This document shows positions 41,947-51,686 of a stretch of DNA of 64,000 nucleotides, in pieces. Within the stretch, counting starts at the first letter, position 1, and every line of letters starts with the position of its first letter. Under the pieces are notes generated by a model, which had not been told where the DNA came from, made no database searches, and was given only the letters and a program-made list of their open reading frames with translations. The stretch spans positions 1-64,000 of the forward strand of contig CAZXTL010000005.1 of NCBI GenBank assembly GCA_964643725.1, read 5' to 3'. The DNA is from DYQY01 sp964643725. GTDB lineage: Bacteria > Margulisbacteria > Riflemargulisbacteria > GWF2-35-9 > DYQY01. Both the position numbers and the translations under genes were made by a program.

Positions 41947-44340
41947 TTATTGTGGTGGAGTGTCTTCAACTGTTACTCCATTTTGTTCAAGAAGAGCTTT
42001 GAACTCTGGAAAGTGTCTTACCCATTGAGTGAAGTTACTGTCCTGGAATCGATCCATTTGAAAGCACATTGTAAATATTCCAAGTTGTTCGATTTGTTTT
42101 TTTGTCCATTCTTCTTGATTGTTAAAATACATATTAGCAAGTTCAGCAAATTTTTCTCTAAATGCTATTGCGTACTTATTTTTCATTGAGTCATCATGAT
42201 AGTCATTTTCTGTTTTCTTTGGACCGAAGCCAAAAGACACATCAGAAATACCAAAAACAGATCGAGAAATATCGGAAAGTTCTTTAAAAAAGCCATCGAA
42301 GGTATGCATAATTAAACGTAAAGGATTTTTCATAGGGCTAGTGCCGGATGCTTCCCAACCAACAGTAGGATTGGCAAGAAGTACGTCAAATTTTGCAAAC
42401 ATTTGTCCATCATTCATGTCGTAATTTTCTTTATAAAGGATTAGAACCTTACCGTTTGTTCTATGAAGCACCTCTTGTTGTTTTTTCATAATATGTTCAA
42501 CATATCCTCTGCCTTCATTATCTCTAGGGTGTGGTTTTCCAGCGAAGACTATAACGATTCTTTCGCCATCTTTTAAGTCTGAAGCGATTTCCTCATATTT
42601 TTCGACAACAGAATCCATAACTGGAAGGTCGTTTAATTTATAGCCCTTTGCTCTTCTTGCAGAAACAACGGTAAGTGTTTTATCAAACTGTTCATCTTTA
42701 ATAAGACTGTCAACGCCCAGCTGATTTCCTATAAGATTATTTATAAAACCAAGCGTTTCTTGTTTTTCAGCTTTATGAAACTCTCTGACCATTTTTTGAA
42801 AGACTGGGTTATTTCTAAGTTTTAACAATTGAAAACCATTAAAGTAATTTGTGGTTATTTGTGGTATTAAGGCTTCCATGCTTTGTAGCAGGCTGGTAGC
42901 TTTATCCCACCAAGTAGGAGAATGAATCGCGTTGGTAACGTTACCTGTTTTTGCTACTTCCTCCGGTCTTGTAAATACACGTTGTTTTGTGATGGTTTCA
43001 TGAATTTTAGCTACTGCATTTAAAAAGTTCGCAAAATATACTGCAACTTTTGGCATGCTTAATCCCCAATTTCCTCCACCAAAAATAGAGGAAAACCCAG
43101 TAAAGTCACCCTTGGACACTTTTAGCGGAGAGCTAGGATTACATAACAGAAATATAGTATTTAATATTTCTCGAGGAAGAATTTCTCTCATGTTCTGTTC
43201 TGTATATGTGTCAAACGCAGAAGCATCTATTGTATGTGTTACCATTGATGTTTTATTTTGAACTCTCTGAAAGCAAGCCTGAATGGTTTTGCTATGCTTA
43301 GTAATAAGTTGGTTAATTGCATTACGGTCAGACCTATCGTCAAAGGATAGGTTTATGCCTTCTTTTTGTAGCTCTTCTTGAAACATAAGAACTGGCAAAA
43401 GTGCTGCATGACCTTCATTAAGGTTATTGAGACCGGTATTAAAAGTTTTTGACATTGATAATGCTGTACTTGCAAGTAAATACTGTTGAGCAAGCTTGTC
43501 AGCACCGTTTGCGTAAAGTTCTTGTGTTAGATTCTTTTTTCTTTCTGCATCACCATTTTGATTACTATGGTAAGTTGTGTATTGGAAAATAGGATTAATC
43601 CATCCATCTTTACCAATCACTCCATGAACAAAGACTTTAACCTTTATTTCCCCCATCTGACCACCAGGGATAGTTAACTCTAGAGGATTATTAGCCTCTG
43701 CTATCGGAGATGTTATATCTAGGTCGTTTTGACTAAGAGTAAACAGAAAAGGGTTATTTTCAGGGTGCCAATCGTCACCAGAGTATTGTTGAGTTTTATC
43801 TATAAAATTAAGATATTGCTGTGCATATCCAAATTGAGGACAGGCAGTAATAAACATTTTTGGCACAGAATCATCGGCAGACTGTTTAATATTGTCTCCA
43901 TTTAGGATACCAAGTCCTCCACTGTAAGTATGGACAGCATTTCTCACGCCAATTTCAGAGGACACTTCATTGACAAGAGGGACGTTATTTTTAATCATGA
44001 ATCGTATAAATTCAAGAGTGGCAAGTCTAAAGCTATGTCGTAAATGAGCTAACGTTTCAGTTGAGCCATTTGCTTCGGCATCGTTCATTTCTTTGGCTAA
44101 TTGGATGTTTTGCTTTTTTAGCGTTGCAAGAGTTTCTCTTGCGGCAGGAGGAAGGTTACTAATAATTCCTTGAGCGAATTGTTTGGATATTCCTGGCTGA
44201 ACATCAAAGTGTTTTTTAAGTGCAGACTCAACAGCTTTTTGGGTTATTATTTGTCCGTTGTTTCCAAGTATGTGAGGAACTGCAAGATCATCGCGGAGGC
44301 TGTCAACAGTAGATAGTAATGATACAAGTTTGTTATACAT
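41947..44340 (-). CDS. Divergent alpha-glucan phosphorylase (GT35)
   Basis: This 797-residue protein resembles glycogen phosphorylase. VHTYSGGLGILNGDNIKQSADD near 137-158 is the N-terminal GGLG motif. LNEGHAALLPVLMFQEEL follows near 311. IVIVFAGKPHPRDNEGR near 599-615 and VGWEASGTSPMKNPLRL (Lys about 671) match the PLP site of the family (SGT.NMK). By family knowledge it would split alpha-1,4-glucans with phosphate to glucose-1-phosphate. The segment after the PLP Lys departs from the usual FMLNGA, so substrate preference may differ. No other glycogen gene is adjacent. Its terminator is shared with serA. Confidence 0.85.
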   Translation of the reverse strand: MYNKLVSLLSTVDSLRDDLAVPHILGNNGQIITQKAVESALKKHFDVQPGISKQFAQGIISNLPPAARETLATLKKQNIQLAKEMNDAEANGSTETLAHLRHSFRLATLEFIRFMIKNNVPLVNEVSSEIGVRNAVHTYSGGLGILNGDNIKQSADDSVPKMFITACPQFGYAQQYLNFIDKTQQYSGDDWHPENNPFLFTLSQNDLDITSPIAEANNPLELTIPGGQMGEIKVKVFVHGVIGKDGWINPIFQYTTYHSNQNGDAERKKNLTQELYANGADKLAQQYLLASTALSMSKTFNTGLNNLNEGHAALLPVLMFQEELQKEGINLSFDDRSDRNAINQLITKHSKTIQACFQRVQNKTSMVTHTIDASAFDTYTEQNMREILPREILNTIFLLCNPSSPLKVSKGDFTGFSSIFGGGNWGLSMPKVAVYFANFLNAVAKIHETITKQRVFTRPEEVAKTGNVTNAIHSPTWWDKATSLLQSMEALIPQITTNYFNGFQLLKLRNNPVFQKMVREFHKAEKQETLGFINNLIGNQLGVDSLIKDEQFDKTLTVVSARRAKGYKLNDLPVMDSVVEKYEEIASDLKDGERIVIVFAGKPHPRDNEGRGYVEHIMKKQQEVLHRTNGKVLILYKENYDMNDGQMFAKFDVLLANPTVGWEASGTSPMKNPLRLIMHTFDGFFKELSDISRSVFGISDVSFGFGPKKTENDYHDDSMKNKYAIAFREKFAELANMYFNNQEEWTKKQIEQLGIFTMCFQMDRFQDSNFTQWVRHFPEFKALLEQNGVTVEDTPPQ

Positions 44341-44439
44341 AATTTATTCCTTTCCCGTATGAGCTATTAGCTGATTTCGTTTAACTTAGTAAAATATCGA
44401 AGGTTGAAGAGAATAGTTGCAGTTAATTTTCAGTAAATG

Positions 44440-45408
44440 TTATTGTTCAAGGAATCTGTATTGTTCAAGAACGAATCTTACTCCTCTTTCAGCCTCTTTA
44501 GGGTTGCTAAAAGTCGGAGAAGTTGCAATTAAAGTAGCCAATGGATAAAGCTGTGGATTTTTAGAAATGAAGGACATGTCTTGCTTAAAACCCTCAGCAT
44601 ATTTATCTTGAAAACCTTTATATGGAACACCTTTAAAAAGAAAATCTACATCTACTGTATGAACAATAGGTCCAGTTAATTGCTTTAGCCAACCAGAGAA
44701 CGCTTCAAAAGTAGCGGTGTTAGCATTCAAGTATGACATCTCTATTGTTTTCTTTGGATTAAGCTGAAGATGTGGAGCGTCTTTGTAAAATGGCGGGAAA
44801 TAATGACCAGCTTTATTAGAATAATAGAAATTAACAGGTTCTGCTTGGCAAGAAGAATGTAGTATTTTTGAGGCAAGTCTTCCAAAAAGAGCTAAACTTT
44901 TATAGTCTCTCCAAATATAGGTTGTTATAGATTTATCCCAAAGAAGAGGGTAGAGGAAGGAGGCAATTCCAATATTATCACGGCTATGTTTTAAGTTTTT
45001 TCTAGCAAATTCAAGAGGAGAGTCAGTCCAATCAATTGTTTGTATTTTTCCCCATCTGTCAAAGTGCTGAGAGTCCCCAAACTCTGGGGCGTAATAGAAG
45101 TCGCTGTGTGCATCAGGATTGAAAAGGGTTATTCCTTCTTTTGGAAGCATACCGGCATGTTGCATGTATCTAAATATTGGGAAAAGATAGTCGTGATGGG
45201 AGAAAATAAAACCATTAATGCTTTTGATGTAGTAGATGGCATCTGCTGTTTTGTTAGGATTAACAGGATGAGCATCAAGAAAAACCATTTTTTTAATAGC
45301 ATCGTCAATTGTTTCACAAACAATAAGCGAAACATCCGTAATACTTTTGTGGAAATATGCTTCTAGAGGACTAGAAGTATTTATAGAAACAATTTTATTT
45401 TTTAGCAA
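44440..45408 (-). CDS. UPF0489-like protein with arginase-type metal motif
   Basis: This 322-residue protein starts at TTG behind AAAGGA. It has FNPDAHSDFYY near 101-111 and HTVDVDFLFKG near 247-257. These Asp/His pairs resemble the two metal-binding strands of arginase/deacetylase-fold enzymes, and the region resembles UPF0489. The chemistry is unknown. SHHDYLFPIFRYMQ may add another metal ligand. It is 99 bases upstream of the phosphorylase on the same strand and may be co-transcribed. Family assignment is tentative. Confidence 0.5.
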   Translation of the reverse strand: MLKNKIVSINTSSPLEAYFHKSITDVSLIVCETIDDAIKKMVFLDAHPVNPNKTADAIYYIKSINGFIFSHHDYLFPIFRYMQHAGMLPKEGITLFNPDAHSDFYYAPEFGDSQHFDRWGKIQTIDWTDSPLEFARKNLKHSRDNIGIASFLYPLLWDKSITTYIWRDYKSLALFGRLASKILHSSCQAEPVNFYYSNKAGHYFPPFYKDAPHLQLNPKKTIEMSYLNANTATFEAFSGWLKQLTGPIVHTVDVDFLFKGVPYKGFQDKYAEGFKQDMSFISKNPQLYPLATLIATSPTFSNPKEAERGVRFVLEQYRFLEQ

Positions 45409-45463
45409 GGTACATCCTTTGTTTTTTAAAGTATCGTGGAAAGATTTGGTAAATTGCAGGTAT

Positions 45464-46684
45464 TTAATAAAAAGAAACTGAAAGGGTATTGTTTATGGTT
45501 ATTACTTCTTGGTAGTTTCCAGAAAAGAAGTTATTTGTTGGCAGACTTTCTTTGGTGTTGCATAGCACATAATGCTCCGTATGGCCTTCAGAATACCCAA
45601 GAACTTGTTTCTCGGTTAAAATGCTACCACTTACACCAATCATGTTTCGCAGATAGTTTTCTTTGCTAACAGTAAGAGCTTTTTGAGCTATTTTAACTCT
45701 TTCCGTCTTTATGGTTTCAGGCACGTGATTAGGCAAGATAGATGCTTGAGTTCCTTGTCGCACAGAGTAGGCAAAGAGATGTACATTTAAAAATATATTT
45801 TGGTTGAGGATTGATAAAAGCGAGGAAAAATCCTCGTCTGTTTCACCCGGATGACCAAGGATAATGTCAGTAGTTATGGTTGTTTTCCTTTTAAGGTTTG
45901 CAATTTTATTTACTAATGCTAAATAAAATGAAAGAGTGTATTTTCTTTGCATTAGCTTAAGCAGATTATCAGTAGTGCCTTGAAGTGGAATATGTAAATG
46001 AGGGCAGAGTTTTTCCTCAGTTTCTATTAGGGAAAGAAGCTCATCAGTTACCAGATTAGGTTCAATGGATCCGAGTCTTATTCGGAAGTCACCATGAAGC
46101 AAGAGTAGTTTTTTAACTAGATCAGATAAAGACAACCCATCGTGATTATATAAGCCTAAATTTATTCCAGTAAGTACAATTTCTTTAATGCCTAGGTCAA
46201 TGTTTTGTTGTGCTTCTGAAAGGATTTGGTCGAGCGGATAGCTTATTAGGTTGTTTCGTACAAAAGGGATAATACAGTAACTGCAGAAATAATTACACCC
46301 ATTCTGTACAAGGATATTCTTTCTTGTTTTAGATAGCTCAGCGGTAGCTTTGTTGTTACATGGGAATGAAAAACGAGAAATATAGTTAATCAGCTCATGT
46401 TTTTTAACAATAGTTCCTAGTTCTGGTAAATTGCTAGATTCATTTTCTACAGAACAGCCTGTTATGATAATTTCTGCTGATGAGTTTTCATTTTTCAGTT
46501 TTCTTATCATTTGTCTACTTTTTCGATCAGCAATATGGGTTACAGTACAGGTGTTAATAATGATAACGTCTGCATTAATTGGGGACTTAATTAAAGTGTG
46601 TCCAAAATTAGTAAGAAGCTTTGTTACATCATCACTTTCTGCTTGATTAACCTTGCATCCTAAAGTTTTTATATAAAAGTTCAT
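45464..46684 (-). CDS. mtaB: tRNA N6-threonylcarbamoyladenosine methylthiotransferase MtaB
   Basis: This 406-residue radical SAM methylthiotransferase converts t6A37 to ms2t6A. The N-terminal cluster domain starts MNFYIKTLGCKVNQAESD, with NTCTVTHIADRKSRQMIRK and TGCSVENES. The radical SAM motif is NGCNYFCSYCIIPFVR (CxxxCxxC). TDIILGHPGETDEDFSSLL and LFAYSVRQGTQAS follow. A reduced TRAM-like end closes it. An in-frame ATG 11 codons upstream exists, but MNFYIKTLGCKVNQ is the normal family start. MtaB is favoured over MiaB by the TLGCKVNQ opening and the length. Confidence 0.92.
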   Translation of the reverse strand: MNFYIKTLGCKVNQAESDDVTKLLTNFGHTLIKSPINADVIIINTCTVTHIADRKSRQMIRKLKNENSSAEIIITGCSVENESSNLPELGTIVKKHELINYISRFSFPCNNKATAELSKTRKNILVQNGCNYFCSYCIIPFVRNNLISYPLDQILSEAQQNIDLGIKEIVLTGINLGLYNHDGLSLSDLVKKLLLLHGDFRIRLGSIEPNLVTDELLSLIETEEKLCPHLHIPLQGTTDNLLKLMQRKYTLSFYLALVNKIANLKRKTTITTDIILGHPGETDEDFSSLLSILNQNIFLNVHLFAYSVRQGTQASILPNHVPETIKTERVKIAQKALTVSKENYLRNMIGVSGSILTEKQVLGYSEGHTEHYVLCNTKESLPTNNFFSGNYQEVITINNTLSVSFY

Positions 46685-46816
46685 AGCCACTGATAATAAC
46701 AGAAAGTTATTAACCATAGAAGTTTATTAATCAAAAGTAGGTTGTAATATCTTTTTTCGATGGATAAATTATATATTTGAACGATAACTTTATAAAAGCA
46801 TGAGGGAGGGAATAAG

Positions 46817-46888
46817 ATGCCAATAAGAAATGAATATGAGCTTTTCCTAGATAGACTTACAGAGGCAATAGTATTAGAAAACTTGTAG
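46817..46888 (+). CDS. Possible 23-residue peptide
   Basis: A strong ribosome-binding sequence GAGGGAGGGAATAAG precedes an ATG opening MPIRNEYELFLDRLTEAIVL, ending after 23 codons. It could be a small peptide or a leader for the gene at 46953. The remaining 235-base gap before that gene has no other feature I can support. Coding cannot be proven at this length. Confidence 0.25.
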   Translation: MPIRNEYELFLDRLTEAIVLENL

Positions 46889-46952
46889 TTAGCAAATTGA
46901 TTATCGAAAAATAATAGTAGTTAAATTTGTAATAAATTTAAGGAGTTAAAAG

Positions 46953-47600
46953 GTGTTTTGGAAAATAGTTAGTTATGGGGAGATTAAGGAATTTGATGAA
47001 AGTATTGTGGATCATCAGCCAGAACAAATGGCACTTGTGCAAAGCGGAGGTCCTTTAGAGTTTACCATAGGGTCAATCTATCATTTGGGCATGTCTCTTG
47101 AGAGTTTTATTGAACAAGGATCGGTGCCCTCAGACGGGGAAGGGGTGTTTTTTACCCGTGTTCCTCACAAATTTCTTCATTTTTCTTTTACACGTCGTGC
47201 GGATACTCCTTTTATAGCAAGGGTCTCATCTGAGACATTTAATAGGTTAGCTTCAGAGGGTAAGGCCTGTCTTGAGATCTGGGGAGGCGACCGCGCAAGG
47301 GGAGTTATTGATCCTTATCCGCGGACCTTTGAGCCATTATTGCTTGATGACATTGAGGAGATATGGGTTGGGCACAACGTCTGGGCAAGGTACCAGCACA
47401 TTTTGAATGGTCCTTCTGGGTTGCAAGAACGTTGTGATCGACTAAAGACCTTGAGTGAAAGCGGCAAGGTCCGACTTGTTGGAGAACTTTCCCCGATACA
47501 CGGGATTATTCCTGACCGAGATAAGGTTAAGGAGTACCTTGAATCCAGAGGTTTACAGTATTACATTCCTGCTTTCCGTCAACGCCACGACGTGCGGTAA
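46953..47600 (+). CDS. Orphan protein with GC-richer codon use
   Basis: This 215-residue protein starts at GTG behind AAGGAG. Its base composition is clearly higher in GC than its neighbours from about 47030 to 47600, with CGC/CGG/CGT Arg codons where other genes use AGA. No signal or membrane segment. Segments include IGSIYHLGMSLESFIEQG, GVFFTRVPHKFLHFSFTRRAD, and IWVGHNVWARYQHILNGPSGLQERC. I do not recognise the family. The composition points to recent transfer, alone between mtaB and ahcY with no mobile genes visible. A loose likeness of YHL..LES.I.QG to the start of ADP-ribosyltransferase-like domains is too weak to use. Confidence 0.6.
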   Translation: MFWKIVSYGEIKEFDESIVDHQPEQMALVQSGGPLEFTIGSIYHLGMSLESFIEQGSVPSDGEGVFFTRVPHKFLHFSFTRRADTPFIARVSSETFNRLASEGKACLEIWGGDRARGVIDPYPRTFEPLLLDDIEEIWVGHNVWARYQHILNGPSGLQERCDRLKTLSESGKVRLVGELSPIHGIIPDRDKVKEYLESRGLQYYIPAFRQRHDVR

Positions 47601-47640
47601 AATGTCGACATAACAGCAGGTAAACGTTAAAAACTATTAT

Positions 47641-49050
47641 CTAGTATCTGTAATGTTCAGGCTTATAAGGACCTTCAATAGGAACACCAATATAGTCTGC
47701 TTGGTCTTTTCTTAGTATTGTAAGCTTTGCACCAAGCTTACTTAAATGTAATTCAGCTACTTCTTCATCCAGTTTTTTAGAAAGTCTATAAACTTGTTTT
47801 TCATAAGTATCTTTGTTTTTCCAAAGGTCTAGCTGTGCTAACGTTTGGTTAGAGAAAGAGTTACTCATTACAAAAGATGGATGGCCGGTTGCGCATCCCA
47901 AATTAACAAGTCTGCCTTCTGCAAGGATAAAGATGCTATGTCCGTCAGGGAAAGTATATTTATGAACAGGGCATTCGTTGCCTTTGATTTCATCCTTGAT
48001 AATCCCTGGATAGTTTTCTAGTTCAGCGATTTGGATCTCATTATCAAAGTGACCGATGTTACAAACAATAGCCTGGTCTTTCATTTTTTTCATATGTTCA
48101 ATCGTGATGATATCCTTGTTTCCTGTAGTCGTAACATATAAATCAGCAAATGGAAGAGCGTCTTCTACTGTACAAACCTTAAAACCAGCCATGCAAGCTT
48201 GAAGCGCACATATTGGGTCAATCTCGCTTACCATTACCTGAGCTCTTTCGTTCCTAAGTGCTTCAGCAGAACCCTTGCCAACGTCGCCGTATCCGCAAAT
48301 CATTGCTGTTTTGCCGGAAAGTAATACGTCCATAGCTCTTTTGATGCCATCTGTCAGTGAGTGTCGGCAACCGTAGACATTATCAAACTTACTTTTTGTA
48401 ACAGAGTCATTTACGTTAATTGCTGGAATAAGTAGTGCATTTTCTTCCATCATTTTGTATAGTCGGTGTACTCCTGTGGTTGTTTCTTCAGAAACACCTT
48501 TCCAATCCTTAACGATATTATGAAAATAATTTTTATCTTCTTTATGAGTTGCTATTAGTAAGTTCTTTATAATTTGTTCTTCAACGCTGTCGGCTTTCCC
48601 GTTTACCCAGGTAGAACCGTTTTCTAATTCAAATCCTTTGTGAAGAAAAAGGGTTGCGTCTCCACCATCATCAACTATAAGTTCTGGACCTTTGTTGCCA
48701 GGGAAAGTTATCGCTTGTTTAGTGCACCACCAATATTCTTCTAATGTTTCACCTTTCCAGGCAAATACGGGTATACCGGCTTTAGCAATAGCTGCTGCGG
48801 CATGGTTTTGGGTTGAAAATATATTACAAGAACACCAACGCACATTAGCACCAAGGGCTACAAGTGTTTCAATAAGGACAGCGGTTTGGATTGTCATATG
48901 CAAAGAACCCATAATTCGAACATTCTTTAGCGGTTTTTCTTTTGCGTATCTTTCTCTTACGGACATCAGTCCAGGCATTTCTTTTTCTGCTATGTCTATT
49001 TCTTTTCTGCCGAAATTTGCTAGACCTAAATCTGCTACTTTATAGTCCAT
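47641..49050 (-). CDS. ahcY: S-adenosylhomocysteine hydrolase
   Basis: This 469-residue NAD-dependent enzyme splits S-adenosylhomocysteine to adenosine and homocysteine in the methyl cycle. Family segments are GSLHMTIQTAVLIETLVALGA near 48-68, CSCNIFSTQNHAAAAIA, NVNDSVTKSKFDNVYGCRHS with the catalytic Lys and Asp, and the NAD loop ICGYGDVGKGSAEALR. It ends KLTILRKDQADYIGVPIEGPYKPEHYRY, with the conserved Lys-Tyr tail pair. It has its own transcript, with a 53-base upstream gap that shows no SAH riboswitch I can recognise. Confidence 0.97.
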   Translation of the reverse strand: MDYKVADLGLANFGRKEIDIAEKEMPGLMSVRERYAKEKPLKNVRIMGSLHMTIQTAVLIETLVALGANVRWCSCNIFSTQNHAAAAIAKAGIPVFAWKGETLEEYWWCTKQAITFPGNKGPELIVDDGGDATLFLHKGFELENGSTWVNGKADSVEEQIIKNLLIATHKEDKNYFHNIVKDWKGVSEETTTGVHRLYKMMEENALLIPAINVNDSVTKSKFDNVYGCRHSLTDGIKRAMDVLLSGKTAMICGYGDVGKGSAEALRNERAQVMVSEIDPICALQACMAGFKVCTVEDALPFADLYVTTTGNKDIITIEHMKKMKDQAIVCNIGHFDNEIQIAELENYPGIIKDEIKGNECPVHKYTFPDGHSIFILAEGRLVNLGCATGHPSFVMSNSFSNQTLAQLDLWKNKDTYEKQVYRLSKKLDEEVAELHLSKLGAKLTILRKDQADYIGVPIEGPYKPEHYRY

Positions 49051-49103
49051 TGTATGCTCCTTATGTTTGTTTTGGTTTATTATAGTATTTTCAAACGAGA
49101 ATG

Positions 49104-50696
49104 TTAAGGTTTCTCTTTAGCTTTAACAACTAATGGTTTATTTCTGCCAGAAGTTTTTTTGAAAAAATGAAGAATAGTTTCTGCTTCATTGAATGAAACT
49201 GTTATAAACGAGAAGTTTTCATAAACATCTACTTGGTCGATAGTTGCTGGATTAATTCTGGTGTTTTCAACAATAAAATTAATCAGCTTATCCTTAGTCG
49301 TTTTATCTTTTTTGCCTAAAGCAACGAAAAGTCTAGTTTTGCCTTCCATGCTTATTCTAGAATTTCTGTCGCCAGATTCTTGAATATTACTGTAATGAGC
49401 AGGGTCAAGTTCGTTATTAAATGCGAAACATAAGAGTTGAGCTAGCATTTCGGTTGGAGAGTTGGTTTCTAATAGTTTATCTGCCCATTCTCTATAACTG
49501 TTATCAATCGTCTTAGTAGTTAAGTTTGCAATTTCTTCCGAAATCTTTTTTCTTTTATTTCTTATTATATCTTTTACATTTGGAACAATAGATTTTTTTA
49601 TGTCAGTTTTTGCAATTCGTTGAATGAACATAAGTTGGCTGTATTCACTTGGTGTAATGAAAGTAATCGCGGTTCCTTGATTGCCAGCTCTTCCCGTACG
49701 CCCAATTCTATGAACATATGATTCAGGATCTTGAGGTAACGAATAGTTTATTACATGAGACAGGTTGTTTACGTCTATGCCTCTAGCCGCAACGTCTGTG
49801 GCAACAAGTATATTATTTTTTCTATTTTTAAATTTATTTAGTGTTTTTTCTCTTTGTGCTTGAGAGATATCACCGTGTATCGCATCTGCATCATATCCAC
49901 GGTCAACAAGTCTGGCGGTAACATCATCTACATCATTTTTAGTCCTACAGAAAATAAGACCATAAAAATCTTCTTCAATATCAATGATTCTACATAACGC
50001 TTCAAATTTTTCAGAATTTCTCACTTCATAATATATTTGTTCTGTTAAATTAGTTGTTATTTGTTGATGTACAGTAATAAATTCTGGATTAGCCATATAT
50101 TTTTTTGCTAAATCTTTGATTCGCATTGGCATAGTTGCTGAAAAAAGAAGTGTTCTTTTGTCTGCATTAGTATGTTTCATGATTTCTTCTAGATCTTCAA
50201 TGAATCCCATATTGAGCATCTCATCTGCTTCATCAATAATTAGATGATCAATGTTTGCTAGTTTAAGAGTTTTTCTGCTTATATGGTCGATAATTCTTCC
50301 AGGGGTACCAACTACAATATGTACGCCTCTTTTAAGTCTTCTTAATTGTTCATCAATTGATTGTCCACCATAAATAGGAATAACTCTAAGGTCAGAGGTG
50401 CCCTTAAGTGAATTAATTTCTTCAGCTACTTGTATAGCAAGTTCTCTGGTTGGTGTAAGGATAAGTGCTTGTACGTCATTTGATCTGTCGTCAATTAAGT
50501 CAATTAGTGGTAGTCCAAATGCAGCAGTTTTCCCTGTTCCTGTTTGTGCCTGTGCAATGATGTTTGTGTCATTTCTAAGCATTACTGGAATTGTTAATTT
50601 TTGTATAGGTGATGGCTCTTCGAAGCCTTTTTGCTTGATAGCATTTAAAGCTTTTTTGGAAAGGCCAAGAAGTTCGAAACCATTTATTTCTGTCAT
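49104..50696 (-). CDS. DEAD-box RNA helicase
   Basis: This 530-residue helicase has the Q motif (FEEPSPIQKLTIP), motif I AQTGTGKTAAF, DEADEML, SAT in LLFSATMP, ARGIDVNNLSHVINY, and HRIGRTGRAG. The C-terminal part (about 460-530: RLFVALGKKDKTTKDKLINFI) is a DbpA-type RNA-binding domain, as in DeaD/CshA proteins. It likely unwinds RNA in ribosome assembly or cold adaptation. DeaD and CshA cannot be told apart here. Confidence 0.94.
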   Translation of the reverse strand: MTEINGFELLGLSKKALNAIKQKGFEEPSPIQKLTIPVMLRNDTNIIAQAQTGTGKTAAFGLPLIDLIDDRSNDVQALILTPTRELAIQVAEEINSLKGTSDLRVIPIYGGQSIDEQLRRLKRGVHIVVGTPGRIIDHISRKTLKLANIDHLIIDEADEMLNMGFIEDLEEIMKHTNADKRTLLFSATMPMRIKDLAKKYMANPEFITVHQQITTNLTEQIYYEVRNSEKFEALCRIIDIEEDFYGLIFCRTKNDVDDVTARLVDRGYDADAIHGDISQAQREKTLNKFKNRKNNILVATDVAARGIDVNNLSHVINYSLPQDPESYVHRIGRTGRAGNQGTAITFITPSEYSQLMFIQRIAKTDIKKSIVPNVKDIIRNKRKKISEEIANLTTKTIDNSYREWADKLLETNSPTEMLAQLLCFAFNNELDPAHYSNIQESGDRNSRISMEGKTRLFVALGKKDKTTKDKLINFIVENTRINPATIDQVDVYENFSFITVSFNEAETILHFFKKTSGRNKPLVVKAKEKP

Positions 50697-50777
50697 GTAT
50701 ATTGCTCTCTTATTAATTATTTTTGATATATTTTAACTAATTAAGGATACACTAATACTGTAAATAAAGAAACAAAA

Positions 50778-51686
50778 TTATATTGACAAGTGTTTTCTTA
50801 GGTCTGAATATCTGGATTCGATTTTAATTTTTGATGTATTTAATAGAGAATCAGGACCAAATTCTTCAACGGTAAATGAAGATGTTGCTGACCCAAAAAG
50901 CAAAGCTTCCTTTAATGTTTGCCAAGATATAGTTTTATTGTTTAGAAACCCTAAAAATCCTCCGGCAAAGGAATCTCCAGCACCAGTTGGATCTTTTACT
51001 AGGTGAACAGGATATGCTCCAGCTGTAAAAATATCATCTTCTTTTTTCCCATAAATGGAAGCGCCATATTCCCCCTTTTTTAATATTACGTAATTGATGT
51101 TAGGGAAAGATGATTGTAACTTTCTGACAGCACTTATTAGGTTGTATTCGTTTGTAAGCATTTTGATTTCTGTATCATTAATGAATAATAGGTCAACCAA
51201 AGAGATGGTTTTTTCTAATTCTTCTTTCATAATATTTATCCAAAGGTTCATAGTATCTAATGCTTTGAGTTTTGCTTTACTTAGCTCTAGTGCTTGTCTT
51301 TGAGAGATAGGGTCATTGTTGGCGCAGAAACAAATATTTGCATTAGTTGCTTCAACGTTTAGGTTAGGGATGAATTCAGCAAGAACCCCGACCTCTGTAT
51401 CTAGTGTTTCTGCTACATTAATATTTTTTAAATAACTGCCAGTCCAATGGAAGGTTTTATTTGTTTTATCAATTTGGATGTTTTCGGTATTAATTCCACG
51501 GTCGTGTAAGAGTTTAAAATATGCGTCTGGATAATCTCCGCCCACCTTACTAATTATATAGGGATGAGTAAAATAACTTGCTGCAATGGATGAATAAAAT
51601 GCAGAGCCACCAGGAATCTTTTCTCTCGTTCCTTCTGGTGTGAATAAAGTATCAAAAGCAACGGATCCTAGAATACTTAAGCTCAT
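50778..51686 (-). CDS. PfkB family carbohydrate kinase
   Basis: This 302-residue ribokinase-fold enzyme starts MSLSILGSVAFDTLFTPEGTREKIPGGSAFYSSIAAS, with the sugar-binding GG near 25. The catalytic motif DPTGAGDSFAGGFLGFL near 232-248 carries the base Asp. The substrate is not clear (sugar or nucleoside). It overlaps the histidine kinase gene upstream by 4 bases, so both come from one transcript, an unusual pairing. Confidence 0.9.
   Translation of the reverse strand: MSLSILGSVAFDTLFTPEGTREKIPGGSAFYSSIAASYFTHPYIISKVGGDYPDAYFKLLHDRGINTENIQIDKTNKTFHWTGSYLKNINVAETLDTEVGVLAEFIPNLNVEATNANICFCANNDPISQRQALELSKAKLKALDTMNLWINIMKEELEKTISLVDLLFINDTEIKMLTNEYNLISAVRKLQSSFPNINYVILKKGEYGASIYGKKEDDIFTAGAYPVHLVKDPTGAGDSFAGGFLGFLNNKTISWQTLKEALLFGSATSSFTVEEFGPDSLLNTSKIKIESRYSDLRKHLSI

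Noticed and set aside
46953..47600. Assignment of the orphan gene as an ADP-ribosyltransferase or DarT-like toxin
   Set aside because: Only one short segment (YHLGMSLESFIEQG) is faintly similar. No catalytic residues could be aligned and no antitoxin gene is adjacent.
49051..49103. Possible SAH riboswitch before ahcY
   Set aside because: The gap is only 53 bases and shows no paired elements of that riboswitch.
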